Assembly: GCA_020638155.1 (NCBI GenBank)
Contig: JACKJB010000004.1
Coordinates: forward strand, 1 to 64,000
Source: Rhodospirillales bacterium
Lineage (GTDB): Bacteria; Pseudomonadota; Alphaproteobacteria; Micavibrionales; Micavibrionaceae
DNA: 64,000 nt
Reading direction: 5' to 3'
Under the pieces are notes generated by a model. It ran no database searches, had not been told where the DNA came from, and saw only the letters and a program-made list of their open reading frames with translations. Shown here piece after piece: positions 43,021 through 51,268 of the stretch (its first letter is position 1; each line of letters begins with the position of its first letter). The translations under genes and the position numbers were made by a program.

Positions 43021-43164
43021 ATGAAGATCGTGTTCCGGCATTTGATTGTGATGACTTTGATCTGTGCGCTGACAGGCTGCGCCGGCCCGAACGGTAGTGC
43101 CAGCGCAACCCATAGCGGCGCATCTGCCCGGACGGACTTGTTCAAGATCAGCTTGCCTCCGTAA
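43021..43164 (+). CDS. Small lipoprotein, 47 residues
   Basis: MKIVFRHLIVMTLICALTGC is a textbook lipoprotein signal with lipobox ALTGC (Cys at residue 20), followed by only 27 Gly/Ser/Ala-rich residues ending SLPP. It should be a small envelope lipoprotein of unknown role. No ribosome site is visible, but TATACT lies at 43004-43009, so the transcript may begin only a few bases before ATG, that is, nearly leaderless. It is divergent from the cyclic-nucleotide-binding gene. Confidence 0.62.
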   Translation: MKIVFRHLIVMTLICALTGCAGPNGSASATHSGASARTDLFKISLPP

Positions 43165-43188
43165 GTTAATGGCGCGCTGCACTTTGCT

Positions 43189-43217
43189 TTGACAGCGCAA
43201 TGGTATTTGATTACGGT
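43189..43217 (+). promoter_or_regulatory. Possible promoter for the 43257 gene
   Basis: TTGACA at 43189-43194 is followed after 17 bases by a weak TACGGT. If used, transcription starts near 43225, inside the upstream in-frame ATG region, which supports the GTG start at 43257. Confidence 0.35.
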
Positions 43218-43256
43218 AATTTTTTACGGAATATCAGTCAGGACGGGAAGGTTATC

Positions 43257-43724
43257 GTGGCAAAACCGATATTAAAACGCTGGTTATCAGGATTGTTTGG
43301 CAAGCGGGGAGTTGTGCCGGACGCATCGCCTGTATCTGAAAAAGAAGAAAGCCTGCCGGAACCCGTAACACAGCAGCGGCGTGAAATTGACCGCATGCTG
43401 GAGCAGGCGGAAAATGAAATGCGGGCGATACGCAATGGCGACAGGGTGCCTGTAACCTGGGTACGCAAAGAAGGCGGCCATATCAGTTGTGGTACGGTGG
43501 TGCTGAATAAGCAGGAACACGAACAGTATAAAAAACGACTGGCCGAGGAGAATACCGGCTCACCTGTAGTCAGGCTTGCGGAGGCCCTTATGCAGGCTAA
43601 GGGCTATCGGTCCAGTCATCAGGAAACGGATCAGTATGAAGCGCTGCGCTATAAAGTTTTGACCGAGATCGTCAAACAGCGCCGTCCCGAACAGCAGCCG
43701 CCCGCATTCCGTTACGGCTTATAA
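43257..43724 (+). CDS. Unknown basic/charged protein, 155 residues
   Basis: An amphipathic basic N-terminus (KPILKRWLSGLFGKRG) is followed by a long charged helix (QQRREIDRMLEQAENEMRAI), a small beta part (VPVTWVRKEGGHISCGTVVL) and a helical end. The family is not recognised. The GTG start has GGGAAGG seven bases upstream; the ATG at 43200 lacks a ribosome site and would lie before the probable transcription start. The amphipathic start may bind membranes. Confidence 0.6.
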   Translation: MAKPILKRWLSGLFGKRGVVPDASPVSEKEESLPEPVTQQRREIDRMLEQAENEMRAIRNGDRVPVTWVRKEGGHISCGTVVLNKQEHEQYKKRLAEENTGSPVVRLAEALMQAKGYRSSHQETDQYEALRYKVLTEIVKQRRPEQQPPAFRYGL

Positions 43725-44169
43725 AATCAGGAAATTCAGACAGAGAGAGGCCGCTCCGCATTGCTGCGGAGACGGCCAGTCCCTGTGTGTGGGGAACAGA
43801 TTTATTCGTGTGTGTGGGGTAAAGAACAATCTGTGCGTTTTTTCATAAGCCAACAGGGGGGAGGTGTCAATAAAAAAATATTTTTTTTATATATTTATAT
43901 TATCTGAAAAGTATATTATTTGTCCCGTAAGAGCAGGCGCATATTTTATATCCTTTGATATCAAGCTATTTGCGTGATTTGGGCCATTGTCCCAAAGGCA
44001 CGATTAGGCAAAGAAAAAACTTTGAAATAACATGCCGGCGGCCTGATTTTTTTTCTGGCTTTGCCGCTTCTTTTGCGTTAGATAAAGATATTCCCTGACA
44101 ATAAGGAACGCATCTCCCCGGCCCAGCCGCGATACGAACCTTTGGTCAAAAACGAAATTGAGGTAAAAA
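43725..44169. other. 445-base intergenic region: hairpins, GT-repeats and an AT-rich block
   Basis: No credible gene is seen. A 12-bp stem GGCCG-CTCCGCA / TGCGGAG-a-CGGCC spans 43749-43777. Two copies of GTGTGTGGGG follow (about 43785 and 43809). ACAGATT (43796-43802) pairs with AATCTGT (43828-43834), followed by GCGTTTTTT, a probable terminator of the 43257 gene. The block 43865-43935 is almost pure A/T. The remainder must hold the secE promoter, which I could not place with confidence. Confidence 0.5.
43796..43843 (+). terminator. Probable terminator after the 43257 gene
   Basis: A seven-base stem ACAGATT/AATCTGT with a 25-base loop is followed at once by GCG and six T. The stem is short and the loop long, so this is moderate evidence. 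Confidence 0.4.
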
Positions 44170-44370
44170 ATGGCAACGAAAGCATCGCCGATGGAATATC
44201 TCCGCCAGGTCAAAGCGGAAATGCAAAAGGTCACATGGCCTTCAAAACAGGAAACCAGCACCAGCACGATTGCGGTTTTCATTATGGTGATACTGGCATC
44301 TGTATTTTTGTTCCTGGCCGACCAGTTTATGGCGTTTGCCGTACGCCTGATTCTGGGGATTGGCGTTTAG
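44170..44370 (+). CDS. secE: Preprotein translocase subunit SecE
   Basis: SecE clamps the SecY channel in the inner membrane. The 66-residue single-span form shows PMEYLRQVKAEMQKVTWPSK, the conserved amphipathic helix, then a membrane span (IAVFIMVILASVFLFLADQF). It lies 17 bases before nusG, the universal bacterial order. AATTGAGG serves as the ribosome site. Confidence 0.95.
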   Translation: MATKASPMEYLRQVKAEMQKVTWPSKQETSTSTIAVFIMVILASVFLFLADQFMAFAVRLILGIGV

Positions 44371-44387
44371 GAGAAAAGGATTTAACG

Positions 44388-44960
44388 ATGAGCACAAATG
44401 TTCAGCAAAGCAGCGAGAGTGGTAAAATGTCCAAAAAACGTTGGTATGTATTGCATGTCTATTCCGGGTTTGAAAACAAGGTGGCCGAAGCCATCATGGA
44501 AAAAGCCCGAAAGAAAGGCCTGGAAGATAAAGTTGAGGAAATCATGGTCCCGACCGAAGAAGTGGTCGAGGTTAAGCGCGGCCAGCGCGTGAATGCCGAG
44601 CGTAAATTTTTCCCCGGCTATGTTCTGGCGAAACTGGACCTGGATGATGATGTCTGGCACTTAATCAAGGATACGCCGAAAGTGACCGGCTTCCTTGGCG
44701 CCGGGAAAAAACCGTCCCCGATCAGTGAGAAAGAAGCTGAATCCCTGATGAAGCAAATCCAGGAAGGGATCGAACGCCCCCGCCCGAGCGTCATTTACGA
44801 TATCGGCGAGGAAGTCAAAGTCACCGACGGTCCGTTCGCCTCCTTCAACGGGACGGTGGAAGATGTCGACGAAGAAAAGGGCAAACTCAAAGTGTCCGTG
44901 TCGATCTTTGGCCGCGCAACACCGGTGGAGCTGGAATACAGCCAGGTTGAAAAATTATAA
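44388..44960 (+). CDS. nusG: Transcription termination/antitermination factor NusG
   Basis: NusG binds RNA polymerase and couples it to Rho or the ribosome. The NGN domain begins [20 protein letters not shown] and includes [13 protein letters not shown] linker precedes the KOW domain ([20 protein letters not shown]). Length is 190 residues. ATG 44388 has AAAAGGA upstream; a second in-frame ATG (MSKKRWYV) 14 codons later could also start it. Confidence 0.96.
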   Translation: MSTNVQQSSESGKMSKKRWYVLHVYSGFENKVAEAIMEKARKKGLEDKVEEIMVPTEEVVEVKRGQRVNAERKFFPGYVLAKLDLDDDVWHLIKDTPKVTGFLGAGKKPSPISEKEAESLMKQIQEGIERPRPSVIYDIGEEVKVTDGPFASFNGTVEDVDEEKGKLKVSVSIFGRATPVELEYSQVEKL

Positions 44961-44971
44961 ACCGGATTTAA

Positions 44972-45000
44972 TTGACATATTTATGAGGCCTGTGCTAAAT
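44972..45000 (+). promoter_or_regulatory. Sigma70-like promoter between nusG and the 45039 gene
   Basis: TTGACA (44972-44977), 17 bases, CTAAAT (44995-45000). It lies just after the nusG stop and gives a 30-base leader to the inserted unknown gene. Confidence 0.55.
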
Positions 45001-45038
45001 CTGCGCTCGGTTTTAATGAGCCAGCGAGAGAGAGTATT

Positions 45039-45404
45039 ATGAGCCTATTAAATATACTGTTTAGATGGTCGAACAAATCCGGGCAGCCATCAACCACCTT
45101 TGACCCCGATCTGGTTGTTTACGCCGGCGCCGAAGCCGACCCGGCATCGTCTGACCGGCTTGAGTTCGGTTTTTATGCTGCCGCTGGACAGGACATGGCC
45201 GTCTGGTTGCCGGGGGAAGCGACAGACCCGGAAGTCATCAGAACACTGAAAAGCATGCCTCTGGGGCAAAGCTTCAGAATTGCCGCCGAAGAGACTGTCG
45301 GCTCTATGGGGACATTGGTGACCGCGATTGACGTTGATGACACTATGCCTGTTCATGATATCAGCAACTGGGAATCACCAGTGATCGGTAGGCTGGGCTT
45401 ATAA
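45039..45404 (+). CDS. Unknown 121-residue protein inserted between nusG and rplK
   Basis: The protein is acidic, without signal peptide or membrane span, and probably alpha/beta (LEFGFYAAAGQDMAVWLPGE in the middle). I do not recognise it. AGAGAGAG precedes ATG, and it has its own promoter. It breaks the usually direct nusG-rplK junction. Confidence 0.65.
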   Translation: MSLLNILFRWSNKSGQPSTTFDPDLVVYAGAEADPASSDRLEFGFYAAAGQDMAVWLPGEATDPEVIRTLKSMPLGQSFRIAAEETVGSMGTLVTAIDVDDTMPVHDISNWESPVIGRLGL

Positions 45405-45525
45405 AAAGCTTGTGTTTTGGTATTGGCGGCGCTATTGTCGCCGCGATCCACAGAAAATCTGTGTGAAAATCCGTGGAAGGCTTTCCGGCAAAGACCTGCC
45501 GGGGCTGTACCACGGTCCTCTAAAC

Positions 45526-45603
45526 TAGGGATTTAGGGATATAGGGATTTGGTGATTTTAAGATCATCTAAACCCTCAGATCACCAAATCACTAAATGAC
45601 TAA
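45526..45603 (+). repeat. Octamer repeats forming a long stem in the rplK leader
   Basis: Four eight-base units run in tandem at 45526-45557 (TAGGGATT, TAGGGATA, TAGGGATT, TGGTGATT). Three complementary-type units follow at 45580-45603 (ATCACCAA, ATCACTAA, ATGACTAA). The arms pair perfectly over 11 bp (45546-45556 with 45580-45590) and imperfectly further out. The structure ends just before AAGGAGG, the rplK ribosome site, so it could affect L11-L1 translation. Confidence 0.8.
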
Positions 45604-45620
45604 AGAAAAGGAGGCCAAAA

Positions 45621-46049
45621 ATGGCAAAGAAAGTATCGGGTTTTATTAACCTGACAATCCTGGGTGGCTCCGCCAACCCGTCCCCGCCAGTCGGTCCGGC
45701 TTTGGGCCAGCATGGCGTTAACATTATGGATTTCTGTAATGCCTTCAACGACAAGACGAAGGACAGCAAAGGGATCCCGACCCCGGTTGTGATTACGGTA
45801 TATGAAGACCGTTCATTCACCTTCATTACCAAGAAGCCGCCGGCCAGCTACTTCCTGAAACAGGCAGCGAAAGTCAAATCCGGCGCCAATAATCCGGGCC
45901 GTGAGACCGTCGCGCAGGTGACCAGCAAGCAGGTGCGTGCGATCGCCGAAGAAAAAATGGAAGACCTGAATGCCAATGACATCGACGCCGCAATGAAAAT
46001 CATTGCCGGGTCCGCACGGTCCATGGGCATCGAAGTGGTGGAGGGCTAA
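45621..46049 (+). CDS. rplK: 50S ribosomal protein L11
   Basis: L11 forms the GTPase-associated centre with 23S rRNA. Typical features are [20 protein letters not shown], the Pro-rich linker ([18 protein letters not shown]), and the C-terminal RNA-binding part ([20 protein letters not shown]). Length is 142 residues. AAGGAGG precedes ATG. rplA follows after four bases. Confidence 0.97.
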   Translation: MAKKVSGFINLTILGGSANPSPPVGPALGQHGVNIMDFCNAFNDKTKDSKGIPTPVVITVYEDRSFTFITKKPPASYFLKQAAKVKSGANNPGRETVAQVTSKQVRAIAEEKMEDLNANDIDAAMKIIAGSARSMGIEVVEG

Positions 46050-46053
46050 GATC

Positions 46054-46770
46054 ATGAGCAAAGCACCAAAGAAAATGAAAGCGCTTTATGAAGCCGTAGA
46101 CCGTAACAAGCTTTACACGGTCGAAGAAGCCGTCAAAATCCTTCAAAGCGGCAGCAAACAGCGCAAATTTGACGAAACCTTTGAAATTGCCCTGAACCTG
46201 AACATCGACCCGCGTCACGCCGACCAGGCTGTCCGCGGTATGTTCGAACTGCCTCACGGCACGGGCGGCAGCGTCCGCGTTGCCGTGTTCGCTAAGGATG
46301 ACAAGGCAAAAGAAGCCAAGGACGCAGGCGCGGATATCGTTGGTGCCGAAGACCTGGCTGAGAAAATCAAAGCCGGTGAAATGGATTTTGACCGCTGTAT
46401 TGCCACCCCGGACATGATGCCGCTGGTTGGTCAGCTTGGTAAGATCCTTGGGCCTAAAGGCCTGATGCCGAACCCGAAACTGGGTACGGTGACACCTGAC
46501 GTCAAAAAAGCCGTTGAATCCGCCAAAGGCGGCGCGATTGAATACCGTGCTGAAAAAGCCGGGATCATTCATGCCGGCGTCGGCAAGGCAAGCTTCGATG
46601 AGAAAAAACTGGCTGAAAACATTACCGCTTTCGTCCGGGAAATCATCCGCGTGAAGCCGTCAGGCGCCAAAGGCACCTATATGAAGAAAATCACGGTCAG
46701 CTCGACCATGGGCCCCGGTATCAAACTGGATATCGCCTCATTCTCTTCACAGGATAAAAAAGCCGCCTAA
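46054..46770 (+). CDS. rplA: 50S ribosomal protein L1
   Basis: L1 forms the L1 stalk and often represses its own L11-L1 mRNA. Family features are [48 protein letters not shown] and the C-terminal [15 protein letters not shown]. Length is 238 residues. ATG 46054 has GGAGGG upstream. A strong terminator follows, so rplKA is a separate transcript from rplJL here. Confidence 0.97.
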   Translation: MSKAPKKMKALYEAVDRNKLYTVEEAVKILQSGSKQRKFDETFEIALNLNIDPRHADQAVRGMFELPHGTGGSVRVAVFAKDDKAKEAKDAGADIVGAEDLAEKIKAGEMDFDRCIATPDMMPLVGQLGKILGPKGLMPNPKLGTVTPDVKKAVESAKGGAIEYRAEKAGIIHAGVGKASFDEKKLAENITAFVREIIRVKPSGAKGTYMKKITVSSTMGPGIKLDIASFSSQDKKAA

Positions 46771-46795
46771 GATTTGGTTTATTACAGAACACGTT

Positions 46796-46830
46796 AAAAG
46801 CCGCTCCTCTATTCTGGGAGCGGCTTTTTT
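46796..46830 (+). terminator. Rho-independent terminator after rplA
   Basis: AAAAGCCGCTCC, a nine-base loop, GGAGCGGC and six T, 25 bases after the rplA stop. Confidence 0.93.
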
Positions 46831-46878
46831 GTGTCGGGTAGATAAAAAAATACAGGTATTTATATTTTCATAATATTA

Positions 46879-46907
46879 TTGACATAATTAAGGGGAGTTG
46901 ATATAAC
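46879..46907 (+). promoter_or_regulatory. Strong sigma70-like promoter for the 46947 gene
   Basis: TTGACA (46879-46884), exactly 17 bases, TATAAC (46902-46907), directly behind the rplA terminator. This is close to the E. coli consensus. Confidence 0.75.
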
Positions 46908-46946
46908 AGCCGTAATTTTTCGAACAAAATGTAGAGGAGAATGAAA

Positions 46947-47327
46947 ATGTCGTCTGAAATAAACTTAATTACTGCTCAAAGAGTGAGAGAATTATTTGCC
47001 AAAGGCTTAATCGCTCATGATTATAGCGTTAAATATGACAAAGAAGCGCAGGAAGCGCTACCTTATGAGGAATTTTCCAGCGTTACTGACGATGGGCGGA
47101 CACGCTGGTTTATGGATGAAAAACACGTTTTGGCCAAAAAATTTGGTGAACGGGCGGTCACGGCACCGCTCGGGCCATTTTGTACATATTATACGGCTGC
47201 CACGCAAACCGTGAATCTGGCCGAAAAAGTTTACGATCAAGGTAAAGAGCAAGGCCGCCACGAAGAGAAAAAGGATTTTGAACGTAAACCTGTCCTGGAA
47301 CGGCTTAAAGTGGCATTGGGTGTCTGA
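46947..47327 (+). CDS. Unknown 126-residue protein with its own promoter and terminator
   Basis: The protein is soluble and rich in charged residues; it contains RTRWFMDEKHVLAKKFGERA and a basic C-terminal helix (KEQGRHEEKKDFERK). No family is recognised. AGGAG lies eight bases before ATG 46947; an ATG at 46941 is too close to it. Promoter and terminator frame it as a single-gene unit inserted between rplA and rplJ. Confidence 0.68.
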   Translation: MSSEINLITAQRVRELFAKGLIAHDYSVKYDKEAQEALPYEEFSSVTDDGRTRWFMDEKHVLAKKFGERAVTAPLGPFCTYYTAATQTVNLAEKVYDQGKEQGRHEEKKDFERKPVLERLKVALGV

Positions 47328-47351
47328 TCAGTCCTTGATAAAAATGACCGG

Positions 47352-47378
47352 AAAGCCGCTGCCTGACAGCGGCTTTTT
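47352..47378 (+). terminator. Rho-independent terminator
   Basis: AAAGCCGCTG, a five-base loop, CAGCGGCTTT and further T, 25 bases after the 46947 gene. Confidence 0.9.
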
Positions 47379-47461
47379 CTTTGGCGCAATAGGAATTGCG
47401 CCCGCATAAAAATATGTATAATGTGCCTGCACAAGGATACAGATCAGGGAGGTAAAAGATT

Positions 47462-48079
47462 ATGTACACGTATAACGCAAAAATTGAGCAGGACGACCTG
47501 GTCCTGACGCATATACAGGTTCCATCCATGGAAGAGGGAGCGATCAGCCGTATCGCCCTGAAGGATTTAAGCGAGGTTTTTTCTGTTCTGGCTTCGGAAC
47601 GGGGAAGCCGGCATATCGATGCAAAATTACGCAGGCGCCGCTCTGATGACGAAAATGTAATGATCGGCGGCGTAACTGTGGCTGACCTGTTCAATAAAGT
47701 GAGCGGTTATAAACGTCTTGAAACGCTTGAGGTCGGAGTACCTGCGAGTATCGTATTTGATGATATTGAGAACGGTGACGACATGTCGGGATCAGATTCT
47801 TACATTGACCGCGCCTTGACATTGGCAGCCCAAAGCGGAGAGCTTATTGATGGGCGGGCGCTGAAAATTGAATATGACGGGGCTTTGCCGAAAAATGAAA
47901 CACGCCGTGACCATCACGTCTATCTGGTCGATACGATGATCCTGCCCGGTGCAGTTGGCCGTATTGAGGATAAAGGCGCTTACCGGACGATTACCCTGAA
48001 TAACGAGACACAGGACTCTTTTCATACAAAAATGTCAAAAGCCGAACTGGATAAAATGTTCGCACCCGCCGCGCCTTAA
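47462..48079 (+). CDS. Unknown 205-residue protein
   Basis: An alpha/beta cytoplasmic protein without signal peptide; it contains charged patches (KLRRRRSDDENVMIGG) and a hydrophobic strand region (HVYLVDTMILPGAVG). The family is not recognised. AGGGAGG precedes ATG, and TATAAT at 47417-47422 is a likely -10 box. A strong terminator follows, so it too is an isolated unit inside the ribosomal cluster. Confidence 0.67.
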   Translation: MYTYNAKIEQDDLVLTHIQVPSMEEGAISRIALKDLSEVFSVLASERGSRHIDAKLRRRRSDDENVMIGGVTVADLFNKVSGYKRLETLEVGVPASIVFDDIENGDDMSGSDSYIDRALTLAAQSGELIDGRALKIEYDGALPKNETRRDHHVYLVDTMILPGAVGRIEDKGAYRTITLNNETQDSFHTKMSKAELDKMFAPAAP

Positions 48080-48100
48080 TCGGGAAACAAGACGGTTTTA

Positions 48101-48137
48101 TAAGGCTCTCATTCCGTGTAGAATGAGAGCCTTATTT
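48101..48137 (+). terminator. Perfect 14-bp stem terminator
   Basis: TAAGGCTCTCATTC (48101-48114), six-base loop, GAATGAGAGCCTTA (48121-48134), then TTT. The T-tract is short but the stem is perfect. Confidence 0.75.
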
Positions 48138-48168
48138 GTGTAATCCAACAGAACAGGACTTCAAGGAC

Positions 48169-49047
48169 ATGACCGGCGCGCTATATTGGGCAATATTCGG
48201 AATCTTTCACAGTATTTTCCGGGCAATCTTTGCCGAAGTAAACCGGGTATTCAAAGCTGACCCCTGGCAACTCTCGTTCTGGCATGCCAGTGTGGCCGTC
48301 GCAGTCCTGCTGCCTTTTATTCCTTTTATGGACTGGCCGGCTGATATTAATTTTTATCTTGCCGCTATATTGGTGGCGCTGATTATTTCTGTCGGGATCG
48401 TGATCCAGTTGAATTTGTCGTCAGAGAAAAAGGGCCGGGTCTCAAGCATTGCCATCCCGATTGAGGCGATTGCTGCGTTCCTGATCTGGGTCGCGGTCAA
48501 GGATTACATGGTCGCATATTACATTGCCAACCCCCTGGTTACGGTGAGTGTTGTCAGTGCCTTTGTGATGGCTTCGGCGGCGCTGTATTTCCTGCGGCCG
48601 AGCGATATCAGCCTGCCTTCGCTGATGGTGGTCGCCCCGGCGGCGATCACCTATGCCGTGGCCGGCGTCGTGACCAAGCTTGTCGTCCCGACGGCCGACC
48701 TGGTTCCGGCGGCGCTGTCTTTTGTCCTGATGAATTACGTTGTCATGACCGTGGTGATCGGGTTCTTCCTGCTGATGAAAGGTAAGGCGAACGCGCAGAT
48801 GTACGAAAAGACAATGGTCAAAGCCGGGATCCTGACAGGCGTTTTCTCGGCCCTTGCCTACCTGACTTTTGTGGTCAGCGTCGTCTATGCGCCGAACCCC
48901 GGCTATACCAGTATTCTGGCGGCCCTGGTGCCGGTCTGGCTGATGTGGTATCACGAGTTGCGCTTTATCGAAGACCGTGCCAAACCGCTCGCAGGCCTGC
49001 TGATCGTGGCCAGTGTCATCCTGCTGATTAGCTCAAGCTGGCACTAA
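48169..49047 (+). CDS. DMT/EamA-like integral membrane transporter
   Basis: About ten hydrophobic spans in 292 residues, in two repeats of five, with the second ending in YTSILAALVPVWLMWYHELR and a terminal span. This is the typical close of EamA-type drug/metabolite exporters. The substrate is unknown. ATG 48169 has AAGGAC directly upstream; the in-frame GTG at 48136 lies in the terminator and is not used. It converges on the DUF58 gene after 10 bases. Confidence 0.75.
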   Translation: MTGALYWAIFGIFHSIFRAIFAEVNRVFKADPWQLSFWHASVAVAVLLPFIPFMDWPADINFYLAAILVALIISVGIVIQLNLSSEKKGRVSSIAIPIEAIAAFLIWVAVKDYMVAYYIANPLVTVSVVSAFVMASAALYFLRPSDISLPSLMVVAPAAITYAVAGVVTKLVVPTADLVPAALSFVLMNYVVMTVVIGFFLLMKGKANAQMYEKTMVKAGILTGVFSALAYLTFVVSVVYAPNPGYTSILAALVPVWLMWYHELRFIEDRAKPLAGLLIVASVILLISSSWH

Positions 49048-49057
49048 GAAAATTCAA

Positions 49058-50044
49058 TCAACGGGGCCTGGGGCCGGGATTGCCTGCCGTGCGGCTGTTC
49101 TGGATACCGTAAAGCGGTAAAAGCGCATCATGCAGCGGCCGGTCCGTGACATAAGTGCTGAAGGTCCAGTTAGGGGCGCGTTTAACAAGCTCGCGGATGT
49201 CGCGGATATGGTTTTTGATCCGCTCCTCCATCTCGGCTTTAACGGATTCGCTTTTCTTGATCGTGTGTGTCGCCCCGCTTTCCGGGCTTTCGAATTTGAC
49301 ATGCCCTTTGTAACGGAACTCGACTTCTGAAGGGTCCAGTACCTGAACCAGGTGGCCGCGGACCCCTGCCCCTTGCAGGCTTTTAATCATCGCGGCGATC
49401 TCTTCGACCGGGCACAGGAAGTCACTAAAGATAAAGACCTGACTGCCTTTTTCAAGCGGACGGCCTTTATGCATGAATAATTTCGGCAGGTCGGCATCGT
49501 CCTGCGCGGCGCTATGCTCCAGCTCTTTCAGGATCCGCGGCATCACCTTCTTATTGTTGCTCAGCCCTCCCGTACCGCCAAGCAGTGCGAAATTTTCCCC
49601 TGCGGCAACGCTTAAATAAGCCGTCGTCAGCAGCAGGATCTCCGCGGCTTCTTTCTTTGTATAAGGCGGCTGTTCGGGGAACAGGTCTTTGGGCGCTTTA
49701 TAATCCATCGATTTTGACCCGTCGCGCCACAGGTAGAATTTCTGGCTGACCTCCATTTCCCGCTGGCGGATCATATGCAAATCTTCGCCGTCCCGGTCCT
49801 GCCGCCGCGCCGATGCCTTGTGATCGATTTTGCGGGGATCGTGGATTTCATGGTTGAAGGGCACATGGCTGTGATAATCCGTACCGGGACCGGGCTTGCT
49901 GCGGCGGCGCAGGCCGTAGATCTGGCTCGCCAGTTGCCGGGCGATCAGCTCAAGCTCCGGCAGCCGCGCGGCAACCTGTTCGGCTTCGCGGTTTGTCCGT
50001 GCACTATCCTGGAAATCGGACTTTGCCGTATTTTTGCCTGCCAT
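49058..50044 (-). CDS. DUF58 (von Willebrand-like) domain protein
   Basis: The order LRRRSKPGPGTDYHSHVPFNHE, DPRKIDHKASARRQD, FYLWRDGSKSMDYKA and FIFSDFLCPVEEIAAMI matches DUF58 proteins, which usually work with a MoxR AAA ATPase. DGSKSM takes the place of the DxSxS metal site. No moxR gene is next to it in this window. It has 328 residues and no membrane span. ATG 50044 has GGGGGG upstream. Confidence 0.82.
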   Translation of the reverse strand: MAGKNTAKSDFQDSARTNREAEQVAARLPELELIARQLASQIYGLRRRSKPGPGTDYHSHVPFNHEIHDPRKIDHKASARRQDRDGEDLHMIRQREMEVSQKFYLWRDGSKSMDYKAPKDLFPEQPPYTKKEAAEILLLTTAYLSVAAGENFALLGGTGGLSNNKKVMPRILKELEHSAAQDDADLPKLFMHKGRPLEKGSQVFIFSDFLCPVEEIAAMIKSLQGAGVRGHLVQVLDPSEVEFRYKGHVKFESPESGATHTIKKSESVKAEMEERIKNHIRDIRELVKRAPNWTFSTYVTDRPLHDALLPLYGIQNSRTAGNPGPRPR

Positions 50045-50133
50045 CAGGCCCCCCTGTTTTTTATAATTATGACAGATACGTTGCACGGCCAGGGGGCTGG
50101 AGTCAATGGGGTATAATAAAGTTTACATAAAAA

Positions 50134-50162
50134 TTGACAAGAGGGGATGAGATATATAGTAT
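50134..50162 (+). promoter_or_regulatory. Sigma70-like promoter for the 50202 gene
   Basis: TTGACA (50134-50139), 17 bases, TAGTAT (50157-50162), 40 bases before the start codon. Confidence 0.65.
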
Positions 50163-50201
50163 GTTCGTCTGAATAAACCGGCGACATAAGAGAGATGGAA
50201 A

Positions 50202-50447
50202 ATGAGCAGGCATGATTATAGGTCAAAACTGGGAAAGCCGTGCAGATACAGGATTGACGCAGGCCCGCGTCCCTTGAACGAGATTTTTGATGGAAGCCAT
50301 GATGGGGGTGCAATTTGTGAAGGTGCCCAGATTCAGGACCAGGATAGTGACGGCTACCCGGCAAGGCATTATCAGGTTGATGAAACTTTTGGCGGGGCCG
50401 AACTGTATCGACCGAAGCGCGGCAGCGGCGGGATTAACCGTTTCTGA
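50202..50447 (+). CDS. Unknown small hydrophilic protein, 81 residues
   Basis: A polar protein rich in Gly, Asp, Arg and Tyr (GAQIQDQDSDGYPARHYQVD in the middle), probably mostly unstructured, without signal or span. GAGAGATGG precedes ATG and a good promoter lies upstream, so expression is likely although no family is recognised. Confidence 0.58.
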   Translation: MSRHDYRSKLGKPCRYRIDAGPRPLNEIFDGSHDGGAICEGAQIQDQDSDGYPARHYQVDETFGGAELYRPKRGSGGINRF

Positions 50448-50467
50448 TTAAAAAAATCAAAAAAAGC

Positions 50468-50714
50468 TTGACGGGATTGGGACATTTATATATTACGTGT
50501 CTCCAATTCCTGTCCAAGACTACAGGTTTCCTTGGTTTTAAGGATTAAACCCTGTACAGACGAGAAAAGCACATAACCTGTTACGGCAGGGCTTGACCGT
50601 TTTAAAGACCTCAGCGATATGAGGCAAGGATAGGATGGACCGGATGGTGTCATCCTTTTTTGTTGCCGCAAATAAAAGCGGTACGGATGTAAAGATTTTT
50701 GAAGGAGAACCGCG
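50468..50714 (+). promoter_or_regulatory. rplJL promoter and L10-type leader
   Basis: TTGACG (50468-50473), 17 bases, TATTAC (50491-50496) form the promoter. The 218-base leader that follows carries stems such as CCTGT (50509-50513)/ACAGG (50522-50526) and GGTTT...AAACC (about 50534-50551). rplJ leaders commonly fold into an autoregulatory site for the L10-L12 complex, and this long leader fits that, although I did not derive the fold. Confidence 0.5.
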
Positions 50715-51230
50715 ATGCCGATGAGCCGCGCACAAAAAGAGCAAGAAGTTGAAGGGTACAAACAGCGTTTTGCCGAAGACGAGATTTTCGTTGTTGCACA
50801 ATATTCCGGCCTGACCGTGGCGGAGATGACCGAACTGCGCGCCAAGATCCGTGAAACCGGGGCGCGTTTCAAGGTGACGAAGAATACGCTGGCGAAACGG
50901 GCGCTGGAAGGCACCGAAATTGCGGAAATGGGCGGTATGCTGGCCGGTCCGGTCGGTCTGGCGTCTTCTGCCGAGCCGTCAGTGGCCAAAGCGGTATACG
51001 ATTTTGCCAAGGATCACGACAAGCTGGTGATTATGGGCGGCGCGATGGGCGCACAAATCCTGGACAAAGCAGGCGTTGAGCAGTTGGCTAAACTGCCGAG
51101 TCTGGACGAGCTGCGTGGCAAGATCATCGGGATCCTGCAGGCGCCGGCACAAAAAGTTGTTGGTGTTGTCTCTGCCCCGGCAGGACAGCTGGCAAGGGTT
51201 ATTGGCGCATATGCCGCCAAAGGCGAATAA
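50715..51230 (+). CDS. rplJ: 50S ribosomal protein L10
   Basis: L10 anchors the L7/L12 dimers on the ribosome stalk. The N-terminal RNA-binding domain (RFAEDEIFVVAQYSGLTVAE, VTKNTLAKRALEGT) and the C-terminal helix that binds L12 (LARVIGAYAAKGE) are clear. Length is 171 residues. GAAGGAGA precedes ATG. rplL follows after 38 bases. Confidence 0.97.
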   Translation: MPMSRAQKEQEVEGYKQRFAEDEIFVVAQYSGLTVAEMTELRAKIRETGARFKVTKNTLAKRALEGTEIAEMGGMLAGPVGLASSAEPSVAKAVYDFAKDHDKLVIMGGAMGAQILDKAGVEQLAKLPSLDELRGKIIGILQAPAQKVVGVVSAPAGQLARVIGAYAAKGE

Positions 51231-51268
51231 TAATCATAGGTTATTAGTTTTTAAAAAGGAGAAGTACT

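Noticed and set aside
44004..44282. A 92-codon minus-strand frame across the secE start
   Set aside because: It overlaps secE and its leader, has no ribosome site and an unlikely composition.
49775..50116. A 113-codon plus-strand frame antisense to the DUF58 gene
   Set aside because: The DUF58 motifs on the minus strand are clear; the antisense product has no family features.
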